From the NCBI GenBank assembly GCA_900542355.1, contig UQNE01000032.1, forward strand, positions 1 to 17,087: a stretch of 17,087 bases of DNA. Direction: 5' to 3'. The DNA comes from an uncultured Bacteroidales bacterium. GTDB taxonomy: Bacteria; Bacteroidota; Bacteroidia; Bacteroidales; Paludibacteraceae. This document shows positions 1-7,239 of this stretch, in pieces (positions within the stretch are counted from its first letter, which is position 1; every line of letters starts with the position of its first letter). The position numbers were made by a program, and so were the translations under genes. The notes under the pieces are model-generated. The model was given only the letters and a program-made list of their open reading frames with translations, did not search any database and was not told where the DNA came from.

Positions 1-97
1 TAATACGAAAACATTGAAAAATCACTTTTTTCGATATAGTTCGTTAACGGAGAATCGATTCCAACTGTTATCGGACTTCCGTCAAATTGCTGTCAAT

Positions 98-137
98 ATA
101 AAAAAATAAGGCGACACCATCGCGGCTGCGCCTTATT
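98..137 (-). terminator. Rho-independent terminator, leftward
   Basis: AATAAGGCG at 105-113 pairs perfectly with CGCCTTATT at 129-137, giving a 9-bp stem with a 15-nt loop. Read on the minus strand, the stem is followed by an uninterrupted run of seven T (complement of the A run at 100-106). This is a good intrinsic terminator for leftward transcription. It could end the long rsgA-containing operon, about 370 nt after the rsgA stop, or a short transcript starting near position 225. On the plus strand the T tract is interrupted, so it would work less well in that direction. Confidence 0.8.
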
Positions 138-238
138 CTTTTGACTATGAAATGCTGAATATCATAGAAATATGACAACTCAAACACTCCGAAAGTCAAG
201 CCAAATCCAATTGTTAAGCTAAATTCGATGCAAAGATA
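98..238 (-). ncRNA. Candidate small RNA (promoter box to terminator)
   Basis: On the minus strand TATCTTTG (238 to 231) matches the Bacteroides -7 consensus TAnnTTTG exactly. A start about seven bases later, followed by the terminator at 98-137, would give a transcript of roughly 125 nt. Besides the terminator hairpin it would contain a second small hairpin (CTATGA with TCATAG, 145-167). I find no TTTG -33 element at the expected distance. The only ORF here (68-259) runs through the terminator stem and resembles nothing I know. I do not recognise an RNA family; this is inference from promoter and terminator spacing only. Confidence 0.25.
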
Positions 239-504
239 GTCTTTTTTTCTTGAACGCATGTTCAGAAATAAGAATAATCTGCATTTTCTTGTATTTTATA
301 GGAAAAATAAAATGTACTTTGTCGCAATTATTATGAATTTTTCCGAGTAACTCTCTCGCACTGCTGCCGAATGTAAGTCATTTATTTTGTGCAAGTTATT
401 TTGTTTCTTTAGTTAGTACAAAAGACACAAAATGTCGTATTTCTCCTCTGTAACCGCTACGCCAACGGCAAAGATATTTTTTTGCCAAATACGCGCAAAT
501 GTTC

Positions 505-1473
505 CTATCGGTACTTTGTTTCTGTACAATCGCCGAGCAAGGAGAGGTACGATTCAAATCTGCTGGGTGCTATCCGCCCGTCGAGTGCTGCTTGATACAC
601 TGCGCAACCGGGTTCGCCCGTGTGTGTGCAGTTAGAATAGCGACAATCGGCACTGATACGAAATATCTCGCGGAAATAGTGCCCAATCTCCTCTTTCTGC
701 ATATCTATCGTCCCAAATCCCTTTATCCCCGGTGTATCAATGATCCACGAACCATACTTGTGTCCATCTTCCATTGTCCATTGTCCATTGTTCCTCAACC
801 TATACATCTCCGAGAAGGTTGTAGTATGTGTCCCTTTGTTGTGTGCATTTGAGATAGCACCTGTTCGCGCCAATTCCTCTCCGAAGATAGCATTGAGTAG
901 TGTCGATTTGCCCACACCCGAGTTACCGCTCAGTAGTGTGATTTTTCCGTAGAAAACCGCCTCTTTCAGTTGCTCTACCTCCTCTCCGCTGATATGCTTG
1001 GCTGTGATAGCGTAGGTCGGGTAACCGATTGATTCATAAAGTGTTCGTAAGTCCGCTAGTGTCTGCCTTTCTTCTTCGTTGAGCAAGTCGGTCTTGTTAA
1101 AAAGTAGCACTGCAGGCACACGGTATGCCTCGCATGTAGCCAGAAAACGGTCAATAAAAGTGGTAGAGGTAGCAGGGTGGTTGATAGTTACAATTAGGAC
1201 CACTTGGTCGATATTGGCAGCCAAGATATGCGATTCTTTGCTTAGGTTAGTCGAGCGGCGAACGATATAGTTGCGGCGTTCACATACATCGGTTATCCAA
1301 TGAGTGCCGTCGGGTAGGGTGCTCACCTCCACATAGTCGCCTACAGCCACTGGGTTGGTTGAGCGAATACCGCGAATGCGAAAATTGCCTTTGATGTGGC
1401 ACTCCGCTTCTTGTCCGTCGGCGAAATGAACGAGGTAACTGCTACCTGTCGATTTGATGATTAAACCTTCCAT
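505..1473 (-). CDS. rsgA: Ribosome small-subunit-dependent GTPase A
   Basis: RsgA (YjeQ/EngC) is a circularly permuted GTPase that helps late 30S subunit maturation, stimulated by the ribosome. Using the ATG at 1473 the product is 322 residues, normal for the family. An N-terminal OB-fold-like part (about 1-65) is followed by the permuted GTPase order: G4 NKTD (126-129), then the P-loop GNSGVGKS (183-190), the G2 threonines THTTT (215-219) and G3 DTPG (246-249). The C-terminal zinc-binding set is Cys277, Cys282, His284 and Cys290. The frame stays open upstream to 1563, but those codons overlap the preceding gene and match nothing in the family, so 1473 is preferred. Oddity: just before G3, residues 226-242 look like an insertion partly encoded by three copies of a 7-bp repeat (771-791). 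Last gene of the leftward cluster. Confidence 0.95.
   Translation of the reverse strand: MEGLIIKSTGSSYLVHFADGQEAECHIKGNFRIRGIRSTNPVAVGDYVEVSTLPDGTHWITDVCERRNYIVRRSTNLSKESHILAANIDQVVLIVTINHPATSTTFIDRFLATCEAYRVPAVLLFNKTDLLNEEERQTLADLRTLYESIGYPTYAITAKHISGEEVEQLKEAVFYGKITLLSGNSGVGKSTLLNAIFGEELARTGAISNAHNKGTHTTTFSEMYRLRNNGQWTMEDGHKYGSWIIDTPGIKGFGTIDMQKEEIGHYFREIFRISADCRYSNCTHTGEPGCAVYQAALDGRIAPSRFESYLSLLGDCTETKYR
771..791. repeat. Three tandem copies of a 7-bp repeat inside rsgA
   Basis: CCATTGT occurs three times head to tail (771-777, 778-784, 785-791); read in the coding direction it is ACAATGG. Because seven is not a multiple of three, the copies are read in three different frames, giving Asn-Gly, Gln-Trp and Thr-Met stretches. 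Three copies keep the frame; gaining or losing one would frameshift rsgA between its G2 and G3 motifs. Confidence 0.85.
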
Positions 1474-1478
1474 TTCTC

Positions 1479-1510
1479 TTTGTCTGTCGTTTCCTATTTT
1501 GTCTGTCGTT
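1479..1510. repeat. Direct repeat (19-bp period) between omp and rsgA
   Basis: TTTGTCTGTCGTT is present at 1479-1491 and again at 1498-1510, a 19-bp period. The second copy overlaps the stop codon of the upstream outer membrane protein gene, and the first sits just before the rsgA start codon. It looks like a local duplication that set the spacing between the two genes. Confidence 0.7.
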
Positions 1511-2618
1511 AGAATGCTTCGGTGGCGGTCAGATAAAAAGAGTAACTCCTCATCGTGTTCCACTCCTTATAGATATTGTTTCGTGCAAGGTCGAAACGGA
1601 TATTCACTTTGGCTCGGTTGATTGAGGCACGCAGTCCGATTCCGTACCCCACTTTGGGCATTGCCCATTGCCAATGCGCCGTATTGTACACATCGCCTAT
1701 CCCTGCAAATGCAGTGGCGTGTATCCAACGCCATATCGGGATGCGCAACTCGCCTTGTAGAGCCACCATCGCATTGTCGCGAAACATATTGCGCGGTATT
1801 CCTCGTAGCAGGTCTTGCCCGCCTAAGGTCGGTAGCATCTGAAAAGGAACTTCCTCTGCGCCATTGGCTGCCAACGCCCATTCGGTACACATCTGCCAGG
1901 CAAAAATCAAGTCCTTCCATATCGGTACGAACTGTCGCAAGTCCGCTTGCAAGCGTGTCAGCCGTGCTGTGCTACCCAATGCCCGGTCGTAGTGAGTAGT
2001 GGTGAATTTGAAGAACAAACCGCTATGCGGGTAAAACACCACATCGCGTGTGTCGTATTGCACAGCCAATCCCAAGCCCCACATACACATATCGGGCATC
2101 GTAAGACTGGTCTTTTCTTGCCGAAAATCAAACAATGGTCCTATGCTCCAATGCCTTGGCAGTGAGAGAAGCGGTTGGATATACAGATACCCTCTCTGCG
2201 AGGAATAATCCATCTTAGGGCGCGCCAAATCGTTCCAATCGGTATGGCAGTTGCCTCGTCCGTAGTAGGTGTCGGGATAATCCCTATATCCTCCCCTAAA
2301 AGTGAGTTGCCAAGGTGTTTTGCCGCCAAAGTAGATAGTTCCCTGCCCATTGATATACCATTGTTTCTTGAGCGAGTACGCCCCGTCTATTTGTACAATC
2401 GAGGTGCGCCCTTGCTCCGGCAGACGAAAATAACCTTGTGCGGCTCCACCGAACACCCAACTTGTTTCTGGTGAGTAGTTCACTACCGGTACTGCCATTG
2501 CGGGCAGGTCAAGAGTCTTCGCTATCCCTTTCATACCTATACACAACATACACACCGCAATACATCGTATGCGATGTGCTGTCGTGCGCCATAGATACTG
2601 TGTGCCGTGCAACGCCAA
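1509..2618 (-). CDS. Omp85/BamA-TamA-type outer membrane beta-barrel without POTRA domains
   Basis: Predicted outer membrane barrel of the bacterial surface antigen (D15/Omp85) superfamily. After the leader comes a barrel of about 320 residues with alternating polar and hydrophobic strands. Family signatures include YDTRD followed by YPHSGLFF (188-203), the GGQDLLRG stretch (267-273), which resembles the conserved loop-6 RG motif, and a terminal Phe typical of outer membrane proteins. There is no room for POTRA domains, so it is a short barrel-only member and unlikely to be BamA itself. The start is uncertain. At TTG 2618 it gains an Arg-containing n-region and the hydrophobic stretch CIAVCMLCIGM, which together look like a signal peptide. 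The first in-frame ATG (2549) would lack the positive n-region. An in-frame stop lies at 2634-2636. It sits between frr and rsgA; its substrate is unknown. Confidence 0.8.
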   Translation of the reverse strand: MALHGTQYLWRTTAHRIRCIAVCMLCIGMKGIAKTLDLPAMAVPVVNYSPETSWVFGGAAQGYFRLPEQGRTSIVQIDGAYSLKKQWYINGQGTIYFGGKTPWQLTFRGGYRDYPDTYYGRGNCHTDWNDLARPKMDYSSQRGYLYIQPLLSLPRHWSIGPLFDFRQEKTSLTMPDMCMWGLGLAVQYDTRDVVFYPHSGLFFKFTTTHYDRALGSTARLTRLQADLRQFVPIWKDLIFAWQMCTEWALAANGAEEVPFQMLPTLGGQDLLRGIPRNMFRDNAMVALQGELRIPIWRWIHATAFAGIGDVYNTAHWQWAMPKVGYGIGLRASINRAKVNIRFDLARNNIYKEWNTMRSYSFYLTATEAF

Positions 2619-2695
2619 AGATTTTCCGCTCTCCTATTCCCTTCCTATTTTCTCCGTGGGGAGTGCCTATGTGCAGGTAGGTGTATGGCGGAGAT

Positions 2696-3256
2696 TTAGA
2701 CGGTCATTATATCTTTTTCCTTCTTGGCGTAGAGGTCGTCTATCTGACGGATATACTTATCGTGCAGTTTCTGTACTTTATCCTCTGCGTCTTTCTCTGC
2801 ATCTTCTGGCAATCCCTCTTTTATCTGTTTCTTCAGTGTCTCAAAGGCATCGCGACGAGCATTGCGTACCGATACTTTTGCATTCTCAGCCTCGGCTTTG
2901 CATTGCTTTGCCAGTTGTAGGCGGCGTTCCTCGGTCAGAGGAGGCAGGATCAGACGAATACACTCGCCGTTGTTATTGGGGGCCAAGCCGATATTCGAGT
3001 TGATGATGGCACGCTCTATCTCGCCCAGCATCTTTTTCTCCCATGGTTGAATCTGAATAGTACGCGCGTCGGGCGTAGTGATAGTGGCTACATTCGCAAT
3101 GGGCGACATAGCACCATAGTAGTCGATGCGTATCGGATCTAGAATACGCGCACTGGCTTTGCCCGCACGGATATGTGCCAAAGCGTCGTCCAAGAATAGA
3201 ATGGCAGACTGCATCAGTTCTTCTGCATCTGCTTGAATTTTAGTAGGTTCAATCAT
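2696..3256 (-). CDS. frr: Ribosome recycling factor
   Basis: RRF works with EF-G to split the post-termination ribosome so that subunits can be reused. The 186-residue length is exactly typical. The N-terminal helix with HIRAGKAS, the PWEKKML segment, NNNGECIRL and the LTEERR motif leading into a long charged C-terminal helical region are all standard for the family. It starts at ATG 3256. It lies 104 bp after the pyrH part of the preceding ORF; the order pyrH-frr is widely conserved in bacteria, which supports both calls. The 77-bp gap to the next gene has no terminator. Confidence 0.97.
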   Translation of the reverse strand: MIEPTKIQADAEELMQSAILFLDDALAHIRAGKASARILDPIRIDYYGAMSPIANVATITTPDARTIQIQPWEKKMLGEIERAIINSNIGLAPNNNGECIRLILPPLTEERRLQLAKQCKAEAENAKVSVRNARRDAFETLKKQIKEGLPEDAEKDAEDKVQKLHDKYIRQIDDLYAKKEKDIMTV

Positions 3257-3360
3257 ATCGATAGTTTTTTATTATTTTCTTGTCTGATGGCAACAGATAA
3301 TTTGCCCCTTGGTCGGCTGTCTTCCATACCGAGCATCTATCCGTTGCAGAGTAAGGTTAT

Positions 3361-4677
3361 TTAGGGCTTCACCAATGTGCCAATCGATTTACCTTCTACT
3401 ACTTTGAGCAGATTACCTTCGGTATCCATATCGAATACATAGATTGGCATTTGGTTCTCGCGGCACATCGTAATGGCAGTTAAGTCCATTATTTTCAGTC
3501 CTTTAGCGAGTATAGCATCGTAGGTGATTTCATCATATTTGGTGGCAGTCGGGTCTTTCTCGGGGTCAGCGGTGTAGATTCCGTCCACACGCGTTCCTTT
3601 GAACATAATGTCTGCCTCCAGTTCGATGGCACGCAGCGCAGAGGCCGTGTCGGTAGTGAAATACGGATTGCCCGTTCCGCCGGCTACAATCACGATATTG
3701 CCTTTGTCTAACAATCGCAGAGCCTTTGCCTTGCTGTAGTACTCGCCTACAGGCTCCATCCGTACAGAGGTGAGTACGCGTACTTTCTGCCCGATTGACT
3801 CCAAGGCAGATTGCAGCGCAAGCGAGTTGATTACGGTCGCAAGCATACCCATCTGATCGCCTTTTACGCGGTCAAAACCTTTCTGACTTCCGCTCAAGCC
3901 GCGGAAGATATTCCCTCCGCCTATCACGATACCTATCTGTACGCCCATCTCGGCTATTTGCTTGATTTGTCGGGCATAAGCGGCAAGGCGTTGTTCATCA
4001 ATGCCATAGCCTTTTTGCCCCATTAGGCTCTCGCCCGAGAGTTTGAGAAGAATCCGTTTATACATAGCGGGTTGAGGGGGTGTATGAGTGGTTGTTGCTG
4101 TCATCTCTCCTGATTCTATTGCTGCAGGTTCTGTCGGGGCGACCAACTGAACCGCCTCTTCTGACGGCTGTTGATACCACGAGGCGTACATTGCATAGTT
4201 ATGCGCAATCTTACGATTGATTTCGTTGGTTTGAGCCGCCTCGGCTTTCTTGATAAACTTAGCAGGTACACCGCCCCATACCTCGTATGCTCCAATCTTA
4301 GTACCTTTCAGCACCAATGCCCCGGCGGCGACAATAGCCCCTTCGCCTACCTCTACATCGTCCAGCAGAGTAGATCCCATACCGATGAGAGCATAGTCGC
4401 AGATATGTGCGCCATGGATGGTTACATTGTGTCCTACCGACACATAATCACCAATCTCAATGGTCGATTTTTGATACAATGTGTGCAACACAGAACCATC
4501 TTGGATATTCACATGATTGCCCAAACGGATAGAGTTGACATCACCGCGCAAGACTGCATTGAACCAAATCGAGCAACCGTCGCCGATGACAGTATCACCG
4601 ACGATGGTTGCATTAGGTGCCACAAAGCAGTCCTTACCAATCTGCGGAGTAAAACCGCGAACAGGGAGAAGGAACAT
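3361..4677 (-). CDS. pyrH: Fusion ORF: gamma-carbonic anhydrase-like domain + UMP kinase
   Basis: One uninterrupted 438-residue frame encodes two complete proteins. Residues 1-168 are a left-handed beta-helix of the gamma-carbonic anhydrase family, with repeated hexapeptides and the three putative zinc ligands His65, His83 and His88 (VLH, VGHNVTIH). It ends in NYAMYASWY, where the free-standing family normally stops. A Pro/Thr/Ala/Glu-rich linker (169-204) leads to UMP kinase from Met205 (ATG at 4065). That part, 3361-4065, is a full-length 234-residue PyrH with IGGGNIFRG, GDQMGMLATVIN, TGNPYFTTDTAS and TRVDGIYTADPEKDP. PyrH phosphorylates UMP to UDP. No stop codon separates the halves. Translation may give a fusion, or PyrH may also start internally at 4065; no Shine-Dalgarno is visible there. 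The gene is 39 bp after tpiA and before frr. Confidence 0.93.
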   Translation of the reverse strand: MFLLPVRGFTPQIGKDCFVAPNATIVGDTVIGDGCSIWFNAVLRGDVNSIRLGNHVNIQDGSVLHTLYQKSTIEIGDYVSVGHNVTIHGAHICDYALIGMGSTLLDDVEVGEGAIVAAGALVLKGTKIGAYEVWGGVPAKFIKKAEAAQTNEINRKIAHNYAMYASWYQQPSEEAVQLVAPTEPAAIESGEMTATTTHTPPQPAMYKRILLKLSGESLMGQKGYGIDEQRLAAYARQIKQIAEMGVQIGIVIGGGNIFRGLSGSQKGFDRVKGDQMGMLATVINSLALQSALESIGQKVRVLTSVRMEPVGEYYSKAKALRLLDKGNIVIVAGGTGNPYFTTDTASALRAIELEADIMFKGTRVDGIYTADPEKDPTATKYDEITYDAILAKGLKIMDLTAITMCRENQMPIYVFDMDTEGNLLKVVEGKSIGTLVKP

Positions 4678-4716
4678 AACGCAATGGGAAAAATTACAAG
4701 ATTACTAATCAGTTTG

Positions 4717-5466
4717 TTAGCGTGCGTTGATGATAGCCAAGAATTTCTCTGCTACCAGTGCAGCACCACCAATCAAACCGCCATCTACATCCGGATTAGC
4801 AAACAACTCGGCTGCGTTCTTGTCGTTGCAACTGCCACCATAGAGAATAGTGGTGTCGTCTGCTGCTTGCTGACCATATTTCTCTGCTACCAGCGAACGC
4901 AGATAAGCGTGCATCTCTTGTGCTTGTGCCGGAGTTGCGGTCAGACCGGTACCGATAGCCCAAACAGGCTCATAAGCCAAAGTGATGTTCTTCCACTCCT
5001 CAGCGGTCAGATTGAATACCGAGCCTTCCAACTGAGCCTTTACTACCTCGTTCTGTTTGCCCGACTCACGCTCTTCTTTTACCTCACCGATGCAGAAGAT
5101 TACTTTCAAATCATTTGCCAAAGCCAAGCGAACTTTCTCGCGCAGAATATCGTAGTCCTCGTGATAGTATGCACGACGCTCCGAGTGTCCCAATATGCAG
5201 TACTCCGCACCGGTCGATTTTACCATCGCTGCGCTTACCTCGCCTGTGTAAGCACCCTTCTCTTTATCTGCGCAGTTCTCTGCTGCTACTTTGATGGGAC
5301 TGTCTTTGAGCAGTTCTGCTACGCTTGCCAAGTGAATAAACGGAGTGCCGATCACTACTGCACACGATGGGTTCTTTACTGCTTCTTTCAGTTCGGTAGC
5401 CAAGGCTACACCTTCTTGCAGGGTCTTGTTCATCTTCCAGTTGCCTGCAACCATTTTTGTTCTCAT
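4717..5466 (-). CDS. tpiA: Triosephosphate isomerase
   Basis: TpiA interconverts dihydroxyacetone phosphate and glyceraldehyde 3-phosphate in cytosolic glycolysis. The 249-residue length is typical. The active-site residues are all present: Asn9 and Lys11 in GNWKMN, the electrophilic His94 in LGHSERR, and the catalytic base Glu166 in YEPVWAIGTG, which runs into the flexible loop. The phosphate-binding GGS and GGLIGGA loops lie near the C-terminus. Start ATG at 5466. It follows the DoxX-like gene by 90 bp. As I recall, the DUF1599-DoxX-tpiA order also occurs in Bacteroides. Confidence 0.98.
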   Translation of the reverse strand: MRTKMVAGNWKMNKTLQEGVALATELKEAVKNPSCAVVIGTPFIHLASVAELLKDSPIKVAAENCADKEKGAYTGEVSAAMVKSTGAEYCILGHSERRAYYHEDYDILREKVRLALANDLKVIFCIGEVKEERESGKQNEVVKAQLEGSVFNLTAEEWKNITLAYEPVWAIGTGLTATPAQAQEMHAYLRSLVAEKYGQQAADDTTILYGGSCNDKNAAELFANPDVDGGLIGGAALVAEKFLAIINAR

Positions 5467-5556
5467 AAAGGTTTATTTTTAGTTTTTAGTTGTTGTTCTT
5501 ACTATTGTTGTTATTTATAAAGTGTCTGCCGATGAATATGTCATCTTACGCAGACC

Positions 5557-6702
5557 TTATCGGTTTCGGATATTATATTTATCAATAATCGTGCCGTTTT
5601 CCACAACTATCACGCCCGGATTGGCACGAACAATCGTTTTGAGCGTTACGGGGTCGCAAGTGCAGAACACCATATCAGGGTGGTTAAATGGTGTGAGCAT
5701 ATTGCTTCTGTTGTCGCTCTCTATGCCAAAGCAGAATAGTTCGATGTCTTGTTCGCCCGAACCGGTGAGGATATAGAATGGCTCTTCTTTCGCAATACAT
5801 TCGTTGTAGAGCGCATTTACCTTGTCTATCTGTCGCAAGTCGGTCTTGGCAAGGTCGTACATAATCACCAGAGTTACAGGTACTTCCGACTCCAATACAT
5901 CGTAGGTGATGTCATCATAGTCGAGCGTGAGTATCTCAAAATCGTGGATCTTGGGTTCATAACCTTTTTTGATAAGTGTCGATTTCTGATCAACAAAAGT
6001 CCAAGTGCTGTCGCCTTTGGGGTAGTTGTCAAGCGTAAACTCTTGCTCTACGCCGTCTTTTTCGTAGATAAAAGTAGTGGTGTATTGGTCGGGGTCGGCA
6101 TCATCGGGTATCTCCATTAGTTCGGGGATGTTGTTGCCAATCTTATAGGGACGGAAATCCAACAATGGCAGGTGGGTGCGGGTGTAGAGCATGATGCCTC
6201 CCGCTATCGCCAAACCAATCACGGCAATACCCAATTCCACTCCCCAAACAAAGGTCTGCGGGATATAGCGTTTGGTACATAGCAGTATGATAACAAGTGT
6301 CATCAGTACCACATTTTTCCAAAATGTAGCCCAATTGCTGATTACCAACGCATCACCAAAGCACCCGCAGTCGCTCACCGGATTGGCAATCGCAATGTAT
6401 AGCGTCAGCGGCAACATTACCGTGTAGAAGACCAGCGAGAGCCAACTCGTCCATTGGGTACGCACATTCAGCAACATACAAAAACCCAATGTGAACTCAA
6501 TCGCAATAAGGCATACAGCGGCAGCCTCTGCCAAAGGGATAAGGTCAGTAAAAAAGCCGCCGAAGGCTTTCAGGTAGTCCTCTATCTTGTAGGTTGTACC
6601 CAGAGGATCTACGGCTTTTACAAACCCGGAGAATAGGAAAGTCAAAGCCAACAGAGTGCGGGCTATCGACCCCACCCAATGTAATGCATTACTTTTTTTC
6701 AT
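5557..6702 (-). CDS. DoxX/MauE-like membrane protein with C-terminal thioredoxin-like region
   Basis: A 381-residue protein with about four to five membrane segments in the first 175 residues, beginning at residue ~10 with VGSIARTLLALTFLFSGFVKAVDP, the classic DoxX/MauE opening. The DCGCFGD motif (Cys112 and Cys114 counted from ATG 6702) between membrane segments is typical of the MauE/DoxX branch and suggests thiol redox chemistry. The extramembrane C-terminal part (about 245-381) has the rough pattern of a thioredoxin fold, with a final strand-turn-strand (NPGVIVVENGTIIDKY) but no CXXC at the expected place. Its function is not established. An alternative TTG start at 6714 exists, but ATG 6702 is preferred; its reading overlaps the end of the DUF1599 gene by 14 nt, suggesting translational coupling. 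Confidence 0.8.
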   Translation of the reverse strand: MKKSNALHWVGSIARTLLALTFLFSGFVKAVDPLGTTYKIEDYLKAFGGFFTDLIPLAEAAAVCLIAIEFTLGFCMLLNVRTQWTSWLSLVFYTVMLPLTLYIAIANPVSDCGCFGDALVISNWATFWKNVVLMTLVIILLCTKRYIPQTFVWGVELGIAVIGLAIAGGIMLYTRTHLPLLDFRPYKIGNNIPELMEIPDDADPDQYTTTFIYEKDGVEQEFTLDNYPKGDSTWTFVDQKSTLIKKGYEPKIHDFEILTLDYDDITYDVLESEVPVTLVIMYDLAKTDLRQIDKVNALYNECIAKEEPFYILTGSGEQDIELFCFGIESDNRSNMLTPFNHPDMVFCTCDPVTLKTIVRANPGVIVVENGTIIDKYNIRNR

Positions 6703-7237
6703 TTTGGTCAGCAAGTTTGATTAGGTAAAACACTGCATAGTTCAGCATATCGAAATAGTTGCCGTCCGCACCCTCCGAGATCAGAGTGTGGTTATCATTG
6801 GCTGTAATCGATTTGTTGCGATTGATTTTCGTTAGGATAATATCTGTCAGGCTCGTTGCAAACATATCTCGCCAAGCCTCCCCATAGTCGTGGTTCTTGC
6901 GTAGCATCAATGCTTTCGCTTCGTCGGTGTATTGGTCATAGAGTGCTGTGGCACGCTCAGCGGTCATATCCACCGTATCCGCATAGTTCTCTCGCAGTTG
7001 AATCAGTCCGATTACCGAGTAGTTTACTATCGCCATCATCTCGCCTTCTATCGATTCGCCCACCATATTCACCCCCGTTGTCTCTATCTCACGCACACGC
7101 TTGGCTTTGATAAAGAGTTGGTCATTTACGGTCTGCGGGCGCATGATACGCCAACTCGGACCGTAATCCTTCATCTTAAGTACAAAAATGTTTCGGCAGC
7201 GGGCTATCACCTGCTCATATTCTTCTATTGTATTCAT
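6689..7237 (-). CDS. DUF1599 (nucleotide-modification-associated) domain protein, two repeats
   Basis: This 182-residue protein holds two copies of the DUF1599 domain (Pfam Nmad1-type). Copy one (about 8-85) has KMKDYGPSWR and a GE..MMAIVNYSVIGLIQL helix; copy two (about 105-178) has RKNHDYGEAWR and DMLNYAVFYLIKL. The family is thought to be linked to nucleotide modification, but no reaction is established, so no function is assigned. There is no signal peptide, so it is probably cytosolic. The start ATG (7237) lies only two bases after the stop codon of the C10 peptidase gene, and its end overlaps the DoxX-like gene, so the three are almost certainly cotranscribed. Confidence 0.85.
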   Translation of the reverse strand: MNTIEEYEQVIARCRNIFVLKMKDYGPSWRIMRPQTVNDQLFIKAKRVREIETTGVNMVGESIEGEMMAIVNYSVIGLIQLRENYADTVDMTAERATALYDQYTDEAKALMLRKNHDYGEAWRDMFATSLTDIILTKINRNKSITANDNHTLISEGADGNYFDMLNYAVFYLIKLADQNEKK

Positions 7238-7239
7238 AT

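Larger units (their letters stand above)
1..504. other. AT-rich region without a convincing protein gene
   Basis: This stretch lies beyond the 3' end of rsgA. No reading frame resembles a protein I recognise. It holds a strong leftward intrinsic terminator (98-137), an exact match to the Bacteroides -7 box on the minus strand (231-238), a 6-bp inverted repeat (145-150 with 162-167), and near the left edge a TTAACGG motif of the kind abundant at the right end of the window. Positions 240-504 are AT-rich, and I see nothing specific there. No tRNA-like cloverleaf was found. Confidence 0.6.

Noticed and set aside
68..259. 63-codon minus-strand ORF
   Set aside because: It reads through the intrinsic terminator stem and its translation resembles no known protein; more likely chance.
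4171..5520. 449-codon plus-strand ORF opposite tpiA and the carbonic anhydrase/UMP kinase gene
   Set aside because: It is antisense to clearly identified genes, the translation is rich in Cys and has no domain pattern; a shadow of codon bias.
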